Origin: Palauibacter sp965207805
GTDB lineage: Bacteria > Gemmatimonadota > Gemmatimonadetes > Palauibacterales > Palauibacteraceae
Direction of reading: 5' to 3'
Length of the DNA: 64,000 nucleotides
Assembly: GCA_965207805.1 (NCBI GenBank)
Contig: OZ242312.1
Span: 682,001-746,000, forward strand
Part shown: one piece after another, positions 16,495-25,620 of the stretch
Layout: every line of letters starts with the position of its first letter
Position numbering within the stretch: the first letter of the stretch is position 1
Notes under the pieces: model-generated
The model's input: the letters and a program-made list of their open reading frames with translations, nothing else
The model's database searches: none
What the model was told of the DNA's origin: nothing
Made by a program: the position numbers and the translations under genes

Positions 16495-17769
16495 GTGAAA
16501 CGTCGAACGCTGATCAAGACCGTGGGGACCGCAGCGCTGGGCTCGAGCCTCGGCGCGTGTTCCCCCGCGTGGCGTCGCTCTTCGCCGGGCCCCACCGCCC
16601 CGAGCCTCCCGCTCATCCGCGTCGCGCCGGATCGCGTCATCCGAACCACCGTGGGTCTCAGACCGTTCAGGCCCGCCGGTTTCCGCGTGGCCGCGGAACG
16701 GTTGGACGAGAAGACGGTCATCCACAACTACGGCCATGGCGGCGCGGGGGTCTCCCTTTCGTGGGGAACGGGACTGCTCGTGTCCGAACTGGCGGAACCT
16801 CATCCCTCGCGGCAAGCCGCCGTCATCGGAGCCGGCGCCGTCGGCCTCGCCACCGCGCGGCAGCTCCAGCGCCGCGGGTTCGACGTGACCATCCACGCGC
16901 GCGCCCTCCCGCCCGATACGACCTCGAACATGGCCTACGCGGGGTTCTCGCCGCTCTCCAACCTCGTGTCGGCACCGGAACGGACTCCGGCCTTCGACTC
17001 CCAGTTCGACCGGGCCGTCCGCGCCTCCTACGAGCAGATGCAACTGTTCGCCGGAGCCGGACGCGGCGTGTCGTGGATGACGACGTATACCTGGACGAAC
17101 CGCCTCTCGAATCGGCGGGCGGAAGATTCCGGACTCGACGAGACCGAGAGCGGCCTCGATCCGGACGTCGACGTGGGCGCCACCGTGCTGCAGCCGGGGG
17201 AACACCCCTTTCCCGGCACCTACGCCCTCCGCAGGCCGACGCTCCGCATCGAGCCGTCGATCTATCTCGACCAGTTGATGGAGGAGTTCCTCCTCTTCGG
17301 CGGACGCGTGCGGATCCGAAACTTCGCGTCACGCCGCGATCTCATGTCGCTCGACGAACCGCTCATCGCCAACTGCACCGGTCTCGGCTCCCGCGCCCTG
17401 TTCGGCGACGAGACGATGACCCCCATCAAGGGGCAACTCACCTTCCTCGCCCCTCAGCCCGGGATCGACTACAGCCTCGAAGGCAGCGCGCCGGGCGGCG
17501 GCCGCATCGGGCTCCTTCCGCGTTCGGACGGGATCGCGCTCGGGCACGTGATGGAGCGCGGCGACTGGAGCCTGGAGCCGATCGAGGAGGAGATCGCGAC
17601 CCGGCTCGACCGGGCGGGCCGGCTCGTGGCGGCAATGGCGAACCACCCCTCCGGGCTTGGCAGGATCGCCGCGGCCCCGCGGTCACCCGCGCTGCGTGAC
17701 GCGCTCGAAGACGATCCCGTTCCGGCGACCCCGCCCCCGGTCGAGAGCTTCTTCGACATCGAGTCCTAG
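16495..17769 (+). CDS. FAD-dependent D-amino-acid-oxidase-like protein with Tat/lipoprotein-like leader
   Basis: Flavoprotein of about 424 residues in the DAO family, which oxidises D-amino or N-methyl amino acids. The leader has KRRTLIK followed by a hydrophobic run ending LGAC, suggesting twin-arginine export and possibly lipidation. The Rossmann motif GAGAVGLATARQLQRRG is near residue 110, and the conserved NCTGLGSRALFGD and PIKGQLTFL segments follow. The GTG at 16495 places the RR motif at residue 3; an ATG at 16468 adds nine residues; neither has a clear ribosome site. It is divergent from the gamma-glutamyltransferase-like gene, which could free amino acids for it. Confidence 0.82.
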   Translation: MKRRTLIKTVGTAALGSSLGACSPAWRRSSPGPTAPSLPLIRVAPDRVIRTTVGLRPFRPAGFRVAAERLDEKTVIHNYGHGGAGVSLSWGTGLLVSELAEPHPSRQAAVIGAGAVGLATARQLQRRGFDVTIHARALPPDTTSNMAYAGFSPLSNLVSAPERTPAFDSQFDRAVRASYEQMQLFAGAGRGVSWMTTYTWTNRLSNRRAEDSGLDETESGLDPDVDVGATVLQPGEHPFPGTYALRRPTLRIEPSIYLDQLMEEFLLFGGRVRIRNFASRRDLMSLDEPLIANCTGLGSRALFGDETMTPIKGQLTFLAPQPGIDYSLEGSAPGGGRIGLLPRSDGIALGHVMERGDWSLEPIEEEIATRLDRAGRLVAAMANHPSGLGRIAAAPRSPALRDALEDDPVPATPPPVESFFDIES

Positions 17770-17790
17770 CTGCCCGTCGAAAACCCCGCG

Positions 17791-18474
17791 TCAGTCGCCG
17801 AACCGGTCCGCCAGCCGTTCCCGAAGCCTGCGCGCGACCGCATCGAGCACGGCGGCGTCTTCATCCGCGACACCCCGGACCGAGAGCGCGACGCCGGGTG
17901 CAATCTCGATCCGCGCCCATCTTTCCACCTCGCCCAGGGGATCGGCGCCGCAGTCCGCCACCCCCCGGAGCGCGACCAGCAACGCAGCCAGTTCTGAATC
18001 ATGGGCGGGAGGCGCCGCCGCTTCACGAGGCCAGTCCGGTTCCTGCTCCCGCACCATCAGCCTGTCTTCGAGCGCGGCATGCCGCGCCCGTGGGGCGGCG
18101 AAGGCGACCGGCGCCTCGGCCCGTTCCGCCACGTCCTGCGTTCGTAGCGGAGACTCCGTTCGGGCGGACCGGGCGGAGAGCAGATCGGCGGTCACGGCGA
18201 TCCGTCCGTCGGCGACGCCCGTGATCAGCTCCGGCGACGATCCCTCGAACACGGCGCCGATCTCGCGGAGCGCGGTCGCGGGCACCCTCCCCGCCCCCTC
18301 CGCCTCGCGGACCCGTCGAATGAAGAGAAGTCGGTCCCGCACGAGCTTCGGATAACGGGTCTTCGGACCCCGCCGGCCGACGCGCGGAAGCAGTCCGACC
18401 TGCACGTAGTAGGCGATCGTGCGGCGGCTGAACCCCGTCTCCTCTTCCAACTCCCGGGCCGTGTAGCTGCGCAT
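17791..18474 (-). CDS. MerR-family transcriptional regulator
   Basis: Regulator of 227 residues. The N-terminal winged helix is typical: YTARELEEETGFSRRTIAYYVQVGLLP, then RYPKLVRDRLLFIRRVREAEG. The remainder (from about residue 85) is unusual, with a charged Ala/Arg-rich linker and a C-terminal domain (ELAALLVALRGVADCG...) that has no clear metal-binding Cys cluster, so the inducer is unknown. It is divergent from the ARPP-1 gene 130 bp away, which is the natural candidate target. Confidence 0.85.
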   Translation of the reverse strand: MRSYTARELEEETGFSRRTIAYYVQVGLLPRVGRRGPKTRYPKLVRDRLLFIRRVREAEGAGRVPATALREIGAVFEGSSPELITGVADGRIAVTADLLSARSARTESPLRTQDVAERAEAPVAFAAPRARHAALEDRLMVREQEPDWPREAAAPPAHDSELAALLVALRGVADCGADPLGEVERWARIEIAPGVALSVRGVADEDAAVLDAVARRLRERLADRFGD

Positions 18475-18603
18475 GCCGTTTCCGCCGTTTCCAATGCGTA
18501 AGTGACAAATGCTGTCGTTTACCGATGATAACCGTTGACTTATCTGAACCTCTCCGCTACTGTCAACAGCGTATCAACACTGACAATATCAAGGAGGGGA
18601 GAG
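18475..18603. promoter_or_regulatory. Divergent promoter region between MerR and ARPP-1 genes
   Basis: AT-richer than its surroundings. It contains TTGACT (18536-18541, possible -35), GTTGAC and GTCAAC hexamers in inverted orientation, a TGTCA...TGACA pair further on, and AATATC just before the ribosome site. This resembles a MerR-type promoter, but I cannot fix the operator. AAGGAGGGGA just before 18604 is an excellent ribosome-binding site. Confidence 0.45.
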
Positions 18604-19611
18604 ATGAACCAGATCACGACCGCCATCGCCGACCTCGAGATCGGCGAACCGACCTTCTGCGGCGGCCTCACGGTGTTCCCCCTGCTTTCGCGGGAGACCT
18701 CGGATCTCGATTACGTGCTGCTGGGAGACGGGCTTCGCGAGGACCGCGTCACCGTGCGCGAGGTGTCCATGGGGGGCAGCGTCCCCGACCTCGAGGTTGA
18801 GAACCGGGCCGGCCGTCCCGTGCTCATCGTGGATGGCGAGGAGCTCGTTGGCGCCAAGCAGAACCGGGTCGCCAACCTCACGCTGCTGCTCCCCGCCGGG
18901 AAGACGACGATCATCCCGGTCTCCTGCGTAGAGCAGGGCCGCTGGTCGTACGACAGCCCGGGGTTCCAGGTGACGGACCGGATGCACTTCGCGAGCGGTC
19001 GCGCGGAGCGATACGCGAGTGTGCAGGAGTCGATGCGCAGCGAGGGGACCCGGCGCTCCGATCAGAGCCGGGTGTGGAGTTCGATCGACGACAAGGCCGT
19101 GGCGATGGACGCCCCATCGGAGACCGGGGCCATGAGCGAGATCTTCGAGCGGCACGCGGCGGCTCTGGACGACTACGTACGGGAAGTGGAGGCCGCTCCG
19201 GATCAGCTCGGCGCCATCTTCGCGGTGGCGGGCGGCAACTACGGACTGGACCTCTTCGACCGTCACGCCACCCTCGCGGCGTTCCTCCCCAGGCTGGTGC
19301 GGAGCTACGGCGTCGACGCGCTGGAACGGCGCTCGGAGGGGGACACGGTGGCGCCGGCCTCCGCAGCGCGGAAGTTCCTCGACCGCTTGCGAGCGGGATC
19401 GTTCGATGACCACCCCGCAGTTGGCCTCGGGCGCGATGTGGGGATCGTCGCCGAACGCGCCATCGGAGGCGCGCTCATCGTGGACGAAACCACCGTGCAC
19501 CTGACGGGGTTCTCCAACCCCCGGGCCGGCCGCGGCGAACGCGCCGGAGAGCAGGTGTATGCGAATTACCACCAGCGGCGCGACACCCTCCGCCGGCGGC
19601 ACGCGAGCTAG
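18604..19611 (+). CDS. ARPP-1 (DUF6569) domain protein
   Basis: Protein of 335 residues filling one ARPP-1 domain, a family associated with ADP-ribosylglycohydrolase and rhodanese-phosphatase contexts; its activity is unknown. The signature stretch is PVLIVDGEELVGAKQNRVANLTLLLPAG followed by IIPVSCVEQGRW near residue 100; the C-terminal half holds GNYGLDLFDRHATL and VGIVAERAIGGALIVDE. No signal peptide. ATG 18604 follows a strong AAGGAGG site; an upstream TTG (18535) adds a non-conserved stretch. It is probably controlled by the divergent MerR gene. Confidence 0.88.
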   Translation: MNQITTAIADLEIGEPTFCGGLTVFPLLSRETSDLDYVLLGDGLREDRVTVREVSMGGSVPDLEVENRAGRPVLIVDGEELVGAKQNRVANLTLLLPAGKTTIIPVSCVEQGRWSYDSPGFQVTDRMHFASGRAERYASVQESMRSEGTRRSDQSRVWSSIDDKAVAMDAPSETGAMSEIFERHAAALDDYVREVEAAPDQLGAIFAVAGGNYGLDLFDRHATLAAFLPRLVRSYGVDALERRSEGDTVAPASAARKFLDRLRAGSFDDHPAVGLGRDVGIVAERAIGGALIVDETTVHLTGFSNPRAGRGERAGEQVYANYHQRRDTLRRRHAS

Positions 19612-19673
19612 TAGTTTCATGCGACCCGCCAGCGCGTTGGCGGCGTTCCGGCTAACGATCGCGTGGAGGACGG

Positions 19674-20903
19674 GTGAAAGCTCCCGGGCGGGGCCGCGAG
19701 GCGGCGATGGTCTTCATCTTCATCACCGTCTTCATCGACGTGCTGGGGATCGGGATCATCGTCCCCATCCTCCCCGAACTCATCAAGGAGTTCACTGGGG
19801 GGAGCACGGCGCGCGCGGGGCGCTGGTTCGGGGTGCTCGCGGCGACCTACGCCGTCACCCAGTTCTTCTTCGCGCCCATCCTGGGGTCGCTCTCGGACCG
19901 GGTCGGGCGCCGGCCCGTCATCCTGATCTCGCTCTTCGGCCTCGGGATCGACTACATCATCATGGGGCTCGCGCCCTCCATCGGCTGGCTGTTCGCGGGG
20001 CGGCTCATCGCAGGCGTGATGGGCGCGAGCATCACTACGGCCAACGCCTACATCGCCGACGTGTCCGAACCCGAGAAGCGGGCCCGGAACTTCGGACTCA
20101 TCGGCGTCGCGTTCGGCCTCGGCTTCATCTTCGGCCCCGCCATCGGGGGCGTGTTGGGCGGCATCGATCTGCGGCTCCCCTTCTTCGCCGCGGCGGGACT
20201 CGCCCTCGTGAACGCGCTATACGGCGTTTTCGTCCTCCCGGAATCGCTGCCTCCGGAGAAGCGCGACGCCTTCAGCTGGCTGAAGGCCAACCCGATCGGG
20301 AGCCTCTTCGTCCTGCGCTCCTATCCCCTGGTGGCCGGGCTCGCGGTGTCCTTCGTGTTCATGATCCTCGCTCAGCGCGGGCTCGAGACCGTCTGGGTCC
20401 TCTACACGGGCCACAAGTTCGGGTGGGACGAACTCGCGAACGGCCTGTCGCTGGCGCTTGTCGGACTCATGGCGGCGATCGTCCAGGGAGGACTCGTTCA
20501 ACCCATCATCAAACGCACCGGAGAGCGCCGCGCGATCCTCGGCGGGCTCGTGCTGGCCGTGATCACCTACCTGGGTTACGGCCTCGCCACGCAGGGGTGG
20601 ATGCTCATCGCCTTCATCATCTTCGGCTCCATCGGCGGCGTGGCGGGCCCGGCGCTCCAGAGCCTCGTGGCGGGGGTCGTAGAGCCGCGGGACCAGGGGA
20701 AAGTCCAGGGCGGCCTCCAGTCGCTCATGAGCCTGACGAGCATCGCGAGCCCCCTGATCTTCACCAGCCTCCTGTTCAGCTACTTCACGTCTCCCGCCGC
20801 CCCGGTGGAGTTGCCGGGCGCGCCCTTCCTGCTCGGCGCCGTCATGTACGCCACAGCCTTCGTGGTCGTGTTCCGGCTCTTCCGCCGCATCCCGGCCGCG
20901 TAA
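19674..20903 (+). CDS. MFS transporter, TetA/TCR-like drug exporter group
   Basis: Inner-membrane proton-driven exporter of 409 residues and 12 predicted membrane segments. It has FIDVLGIGIIVPILPEL in helix 1, the major-facilitator loop GSLSDRVGRRPVILIS between helices 2 and 3, and the antiporter-type GVAFGLGFIFGPAIGG motif in helix 5. The group exports tetracyclines and other small molecules; the substrate here is unknown. The start is GTG 19674, 62 nt after the ARPP-1 gene, so the two may be cotranscribed. A weak hairpin follows the stop. Confidence 0.9.
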   Translation: MKAPGRGREAAMVFIFITVFIDVLGIGIIVPILPELIKEFTGGSTARAGRWFGVLAATYAVTQFFFAPILGSLSDRVGRRPVILISLFGLGIDYIIMGLAPSIGWLFAGRLIAGVMGASITTANAYIADVSEPEKRARNFGLIGVAFGLGFIFGPAIGGVLGGIDLRLPFFAAAGLALVNALYGVFVLPESLPPEKRDAFSWLKANPIGSLFVLRSYPLVAGLAVSFVFMILAQRGLETVWVLYTGHKFGWDELANGLSLALVGLMAAIVQGGLVQPIIKRTGERRAILGGLVLAVITYLGYGLATQGWMLIAFIIFGSIGGVAGPALQSLVAGVVEPRDQGKVQGGLQSLMSLTSIASPLIFTSLLFSYFTSPAAPVELPGAPFLLGAVMYATAFVVVFRLFRRIPAA

Positions 20904-20943
20904 CCGGTCGACAACCTCTTCGTACGCACACCCTCGGGTCGCC

Positions 20944-20970
20944 CCGCGCCGCGCAGGCTCGCGGGCGCGG
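20944..20970. terminator. Weak terminator-like hairpin between convergent genes
   Basis: Arms CCGCGCC (20944-20950) and GGCGCGG (20964-20970) with a 13-nt loop that can pair further. It lies between the MFS stop and the convergent peptidase stop. No U-run. Confidence 0.4.
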
Positions 20971-20975
20971 CACCG

Positions 20976-23132
20976 CTATTCGGACGCGCCGAGTTGCTGA
21001 AGGAGGAAGGCGAGTTCCATCGCGGCGTTGCGCACGTTGCGGCTGAAAGAGCGGCCGCCGGCGTGGCCCGTGCGCGGGTCGTAGTCGAGGATCACCGGTA
21101 GCCCGGAACTCGAGGAGGCCTGCAGGCGCGCGGCCATCTTGCGGGCCTGCAGCGGGGGCACGCGGGTGTCGAGGTCTCCCTGTGTGAGCATGACCGCCGG
21201 GTAGGCCACGCCATCGCGCACGTTCTGGTACGGGGAGAAGGTGCGAAGCACCTCGAACTCCTCGGCCACCGCCGCGTTCCCGTATTCCAGGAGCGCCGGC
21301 ATGTTGTTCGTGTCGGTGAACTGGTAGAAGCGGACCATGTCGAGGTCGGGCAGGCCGCAGTAGACGGCGCGGAAGAGGTCCGGCCGCTTCGTGAGGGAGG
21401 CGGCGACGAGGAGCCCGCCGTTGCTCCCGCCGCGGATCGCGAGCCGGTCGGGGTTCGTGTAGCCGTTCTCGACCAGCCACTCCGCCGCGGCGATGAAGTC
21501 GGCGAACACGTTCGGCTTGTTCTCGAGCATGCCGGCCCGGTGCCATTCCTCGCCGAACTCGCCGCCGCCCCTCAGCGTCGCCATCGCGTACACGCCGCCC
21601 TGTTCCAGCCACGCCGCGGCGCGGGCGTCGAAACGGGGCAGCAGGTTCACGTTGAAACCGCCGTACCCGTACAGGAGCGCGGGGCTTCGCCCGTCCAGCG
21701 CCAGTCCCCGGCGGTGGGCGACGTACATCGGGGCCCGCGTCCCGTCCTCCGAGGTATACCAGACCTGCTTCAGCTCGTACTCCGACCCGTCAAAGGGGAC
21801 GGATGACGGCCGCCACTCCTCCGTCTCCATCGTCTCGAGGTCGAGCTTGAGGATGGTCGAGGGAGTGAGAAGCGAGGTCAGCGTGAGGAGGGCCTCGGTT
21901 CCGTCATCTCCGTGCGAGCGCAGCGTCGCCACATGGTGGTCCAGGATCGGGATCTCGCCCTTCACGGCGCCATCTGGCCCGTAGCGCACGATCCGACTGC
22001 TCACGTCGCGCAGGTAGTCGGCGTACAGGTCGTCGCCGATGAACCGGTATCCGGTGAGGAGATCCTCCCCCTCCGGCAGCACCTCCCGCCACCGCGCCGG
22101 GTCCGGATCGGGGTCATCGAGATCCACCGCGAGGATGCGGTTCTTCGGCGCGTCCAGATTCGTGAGCAAATAGAGTTCGTCGTCGACGAAGCGGGTGCTG
22201 AAGCGGGCGGGCGCGCCGACGATGAGCGGTGCGGGTGCCGTCCCGGAACGGAGGTCGTGCAGGTACACGTCCGTCCGTGCCCAGCCGTGCTGTACGGTGT
22301 AGACGTGCCACCGGCCGTCGCCCCCCTGCGAGAAACCCACGAAGCGCTCGGGACCGTGCCCCTCCCCGAACAGCTCCTCGTCCTCGTCGGGGCCGGTCCC
22401 CAGCCGGTGGTAGCGGATCCGTGCCCCCGTCTCCCGCGACCGGCGGCTGTAGTAGAAGCCGTCCCCCTCCGGATCGAAGGAGACGTTTCCGTACAGGTAG
22501 GTCGGCAGGCGGTCGGGCAGGTCCTCGCCGCTCTCCAGGTCGCGGACGCGGTACTCGCGCTCGTCCCGTCCCCCGTCCCGGATGGCGTAGATCATGAGAC
22601 GGCCGTCGGGCGAGAAGTCGATGATGCTCACGCTGGTCGTGGCGTCATCGCGGAGATCGAGCGGGTCGATGACGACCTCGAACTCGCCTTCGGGGTCGAC
22701 CGGGATCTCCTGCGGTTCTTCGGGCGCCGGCCGGCGGTAGATCGCTCCGACCTCCCGCCCCGGCTTCCGGAGCGAGAAGTACTCGTAATCTCCCGCCCGT
22801 CGCGGAAAGATCGCCCCGGGCGCGTCCATCAGCTCGCGCAGCCGTCCCTCCAGGTCCGCCCGCAGCGGCGTGTCGCCGACGATGCGTTCCGCGTAGGCGT
22901 TCTGTTCGGCGATCCAGGCGCGCGTCTCCGGGCTCTCCTGGTCCTCGAGCCACCGGTAGTCGTCGGTGAACTCGACGCCGTGCAGGGTGTCGACGACGGG
23001 AATCCGGGCCGTCTCGGGCGGGGGTGGCCAAGCCTCGCACGCCGCAAGGCAGACGGCGAGCGCGGCCAGCCGAAGCGGCGGCAGAGCACGGCCGGCGGGC
23101 CCGGCGCGGGCGCGGGGTGTCGAGTCCGCCAT
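20976..23132 (-). CDS. Prolyl oligopeptidase (S9A) lipoprotein
   Basis: Serine peptidase of 718 residues that cleaves short peptides after proline, predicted to sit in the envelope. The leader ends in a lipobox (LAVCLAAC). The N-terminal HGVEFTDDYRWLED and the seven-bladed propeller (about 80-430) gate the active site; the alpha/beta-hydrolase domain has the nucleophile in GGSNGG, Asp in QGDLDTRVPP and His in TGHAGG. Its GGGEFGEEWH segment is typical of S9A. ATG 23132 starts the signal; longer reading upstream is not protein-like. It is preceded 19 nt upstream by an unknown exported protein read in the same direction. Confidence 0.94.
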   Translation of the reverse strand: MADSTPRARAGPAGRALPPLRLAALAVCLAACEAWPPPPETARIPVVDTLHGVEFTDDYRWLEDQESPETRAWIAEQNAYAERIVGDTPLRADLEGRLRELMDAPGAIFPRRAGDYEYFSLRKPGREVGAIYRRPAPEEPQEIPVDPEGEFEVVIDPLDLRDDATTSVSIIDFSPDGRLMIYAIRDGGRDEREYRVRDLESGEDLPDRLPTYLYGNVSFDPEGDGFYYSRRSRETGARIRYHRLGTGPDEDEELFGEGHGPERFVGFSQGGDGRWHVYTVQHGWARTDVYLHDLRSGTAPAPLIVGAPARFSTRFVDDELYLLTNLDAPKNRILAVDLDDPDPDPARWREVLPEGEDLLTGYRFIGDDLYADYLRDVSSRIVRYGPDGAVKGEIPILDHHVATLRSHGDDGTEALLTLTSLLTPSTILKLDLETMETEEWRPSSVPFDGSEYELKQVWYTSEDGTRAPMYVAHRRGLALDGRSPALLYGYGGFNVNLLPRFDARAAAWLEQGGVYAMATLRGGGEFGEEWHRAGMLENKPNVFADFIAAAEWLVENGYTNPDRLAIRGGSNGGLLVAASLTKRPDLFRAVYCGLPDLDMVRFYQFTDTNNMPALLEYGNAAVAEEFEVLRTFSPYQNVRDGVAYPAVMLTQGDLDTRVPPLQARKMAARLQASSSSGLPVILDYDPRTGHAGGRSFSRNVRNAAMELAFLLQQLGASE

Positions 23133-23151
23133 GGCGCCTCCTGTCAGGCGG

Positions 23152-24027
23152 TCAGGGGGTGACGGTGACCCGGACGTAGGCGTTGCTCCAGCAGCACTGG
23201 TCTCCACCGCTGCTGTCGTTCGCGTCCCAGTTGTCGACGCGCGCGCGCAGGATGTATTCGCCCGGCTCACTGAACGTCGCCGCGGTCGTCGTCTCGCCGG
23301 TCCCGCCCTCGACGGTGATCTGCCACGGTTCGAACTCCACCGGCGCGGCGGGCCCCTGGTGCTTGAACCAGGTCACCTCCACGTCGACCACCTGGTTCAC
23401 GAGATCCTCGGGGTCGCGGACCGAGACCTCCTCGGTCCACAGCCGCAACGTCAGCGGCTCGCCCACCTGAGCCGTGCGCGGCTCGCCCCACACGCCCTGG
23501 ACGTGCTGGCCCGCCGGCCCTTCCGGGTCGAATCGCACCAGCGGCGGCAGCGACCCCATGGCACGCGGTCCGTAGTCAAGTTGCAGCGCGGGGGCAAAAA
23601 CGCGGGCCGGCACGGGATACGTCACCCCGTTCGAGGTGATGGTCCACACGACGCGCTGCTCGCCATCACCGTACGATGCGGGCACCGTGACCGAGAACAC
23701 GCCCCGGTCCCGTCGCGGCCGCACCGGAAAGTGCGTCGGCTGTGCCCCGTCGAACTCGGCCGGCTCGATGAAGTTATCCGGACCGAACGGGATTTCGATG
23801 ACTTCCTCGGTGTTCAGATTGAAGTAGCCGAACGAGAAGGTGAAGGTGCCGTCGTCATTCCGGTACCAGCCCTCGAAGAAGGGCGCCACGGGCTCGCCCT
23901 TCGGCGGGATAGGCGCGAGCGGAAGGCGCTGCACCTGCTGGGCATGAACGGGCGCCGGCCCCCCGATCAGGGCGACCGGCGCCACCTGGGCTGCGACCAG
24001 GGCGGCCGCGATATGTACGCTGCGCAT
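23152..24027 (-). CDS. Exported protein of unknown function
   Basis: Periplasmic protein of 291 residues with a Sec signal cleaved near APVHAQ (residue 29). The body is beta-rich: FFEGWYRNDDGTFTFSFGYFNLN at about residue 50, a VPASYGDGEQRVVWTITSNG strand region, and a C-terminal stretch resembling a bacterial immunoglobulin-like fold ending with a CCW motif. I do not recognise a named family. It lies directly downstream (8 nt) of the cytochrome/copper-monooxygenase-like gene and upstream of the peptidase, so it may be the partner of the former. Confidence 0.7.
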   Translation of the reverse strand: MRSVHIAAALVAAQVAPVALIGGPAPVHAQQVQRLPLAPIPPKGEPVAPFFEGWYRNDDGTFTFSFGYFNLNTEEVIEIPFGPDNFIEPAEFDGAQPTHFPVRPRRDRGVFSVTVPASYGDGEQRVVWTITSNGVTYPVPARVFAPALQLDYGPRAMGSLPPLVRFDPEGPAGQHVQGVWGEPRTAQVGEPLTLRLWTEEVSVRDPEDLVNQVVDVEVTWFKHQGPAAPVEFEPWQITVEGGTGETTTAATFSEPGEYILRARVDNWDANDSSGGDQCCWSNAYVRVTVTP

Positions 24028-24035
24028 GCCTTGGC

Positions 24036-25421
24036 TCAGTTGTCGTCGTTGCTGTCGTCGTTATCGTCGTCGGTCGCGAGTTTCGCCTCCCGCTCCTCGA
24101 CGAGCCGCTGGTAGCCTTCCTCCGTGAGGTGCGTCACGGCGAGCCACGCGTGCGACATCTCATCCCCCGTGCGCGCGCCGCGCGCGTACCAGATCTCCGG
24201 ATCGGGGGTCAGTTCGTTCTCCGCCGTGTTGTCGTACCACCCGGTCATGACGAGCACCGTCCCGGGCGGGAGCAGCGGCGCCACGTCATCCTCGTAGATG
24301 TAGCTGTGGTGCCAGCGGGCGTCGAAGTCCGTGACCATGCTGATGAGTTCGAGCCTGCCGTCGGGGTAGAGCGCCTGGATCGACATCGCGTGCAGATGCA
24401 CGTGTCCGTGCGGCTGGAAGCTGTCGAGTCTCACCGGGTGGTCCCAGCGATAGAACCCCTGCGTCATCGCGGTCCCTCCCGGCGCCAGCGCGATGTCCCC
24501 CCTGAGGGGATAGAGGCGCAGATCCTGCTGGAACTCGGGCTTGTAGCCCTCCTCGTGGAACCAGATCCCGAGCTCGACCTGGTCGCCGGGCACGTCGTAT
24601 CCCATGGGATAGTAGTGCGCGTCCCACTCGATCATGTCATTCACCTTCAGGAGCCGACCCGCGTCCGTCGGCACGATCTCGCCGACCTTGCCCATCGCGT
24701 ACTCCGACAGGCTCTGGATGCGCTGGTACTCCCCTTCCTCGTTGAGCCTGAGCAGGCGCGGGATCGCGTGATGCACGACCTGACGCCCGGCGGGGAAGGA
24801 GGGGCGCGTTTCGAACGCCATCACCCAGCGGTCCTCCTCGAGTCCCGTCGGCACCCGCGGCCGCCACCAGGTGTCTCCGCCCTCGGCCGGGACGTCAAAG
24901 GGCTTCGACTTGATCACGTGATCGGGCGGGCCGAGGATGTCCTCAAGCTGCCACTTTTGCTCGTTCGGCCACTCGATGGGGGGCGGCAGGTCGGCCGGAT
25001 CCCCTTCGGGCGCCCCGGCGTCGGCCCAGGCGACGACCGTCTCGATGTCCTCCTCGCTCAGCCGCCAGTCATCCTTGATGTCCTGGATGCCGACGCCCGT
25101 GTCGAGGTGGAACGGGGGCATGAGCCGCTTCGAGACCAGCTCCTTCATGCGAGACGCCCAGCGGCGCGTGTCCCTGTAGTCGAGGAGCGGCATCGGACCC
25201 ACCGATCCCGGCCGGTGGCAGTTCTGGCAGTTCGCCTGGAGGATGGGAGCGACGTCTTTCGAGAACGTGACATCCGCCTCGGAACCTCCGGCGCCGTTCG
25301 CGGCCGGGCCCTGTCCGGCGAGATCCCGGAACGTGAGACCCAGGGCCAGGGGCATGATGAAGACGGCGAGGGCCGTTGCATGCGACCAGGCATGGCTCGA
25401 GTGACGATGCGATCCACGCAT
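24036..25421 (-). CDS. Cytochrome c fused to copper type II monooxygenase-like domain
   Basis: Exported protein of 461 residues. After an N-terminal signal, a c-type cytochrome domain carries one heme motif (NCQNCH, about residue 64) and MPPFHLD as candidate axial region. From about residue 200 a His-rich beta domain resembles ascorbate-dependent copper monooxygenases of the PHM/DBH group: VVHHAIPRLL, DAHYYPMG, QPHGHVHLHAMS and DARWHHSYIYE could form two copper sites. This would be a self-contained oxidase or hydroxylase of unknown substrate (inference from motifs). The tail is Asp/Asn-rich from a GTC-repeat stretch. It is divergent from a PQQ dehydrogenase gene 199 bp away. Confidence 0.75.
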   Translation of the reverse strand: MRGSHRHSSHAWSHATALAVFIMPLALGLTFRDLAGQGPAANGAGGSEADVTFSKDVAPILQANCQNCHRPGSVGPMPLLDYRDTRRWASRMKELVSKRLMPPFHLDTGVGIQDIKDDWRLSEEDIETVVAWADAGAPEGDPADLPPPIEWPNEQKWQLEDILGPPDHVIKSKPFDVPAEGGDTWWRPRVPTGLEEDRWVMAFETRPSFPAGRQVVHHAIPRLLRLNEEGEYQRIQSLSEYAMGKVGEIVPTDAGRLLKVNDMIEWDAHYYPMGYDVPGDQVELGIWFHEEGYKPEFQQDLRLYPLRGDIALAPGGTAMTQGFYRWDHPVRLDSFQPHGHVHLHAMSIQALYPDGRLELISMVTDFDARWHHSYIYEDDVAPLLPPGTVLVMTGWYDNTAENELTPDPEIWYARGARTGDEMSHAWLAVTHLTEEGYQRLVEEREAKLATDDDNDDSNDDN

Positions 25422-25620
25422 GAGTCCTCCTCCTCCTGATGGAACTACTCCGCTGCCGCTGCCGGCGACTCCTTATTTAATCCACGGATACAGTGCGAAG
25501 AAACGTCGCCTGCGTGCAAGGAGACGTTGCGTACCGCGAAACGCGCATCCACGATGGAGTGTTATCCTTGCCGGACACCGAACGGCGAACTGCGGAAGAG
25601 AGAACAGTGAGAGCGGACGG
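25422..25620. promoter_or_regulatory. Divergent intergenic region upstream of cytochrome/copper and PQQ genes
   Basis: No third gene is recognised. It must hold both promoters. TTATTTAATCC (about 25472-25482) is an unusually AT-rich patch for this window and a plausible -10 region for one of them. Confidence 0.4.

Noticed and set aside
24040..24075. GTC-type microsatellite as a separate repeat element
   Set aside because: It simply encodes the Asp/Asn tail of the cytochrome/copper protein and is short.
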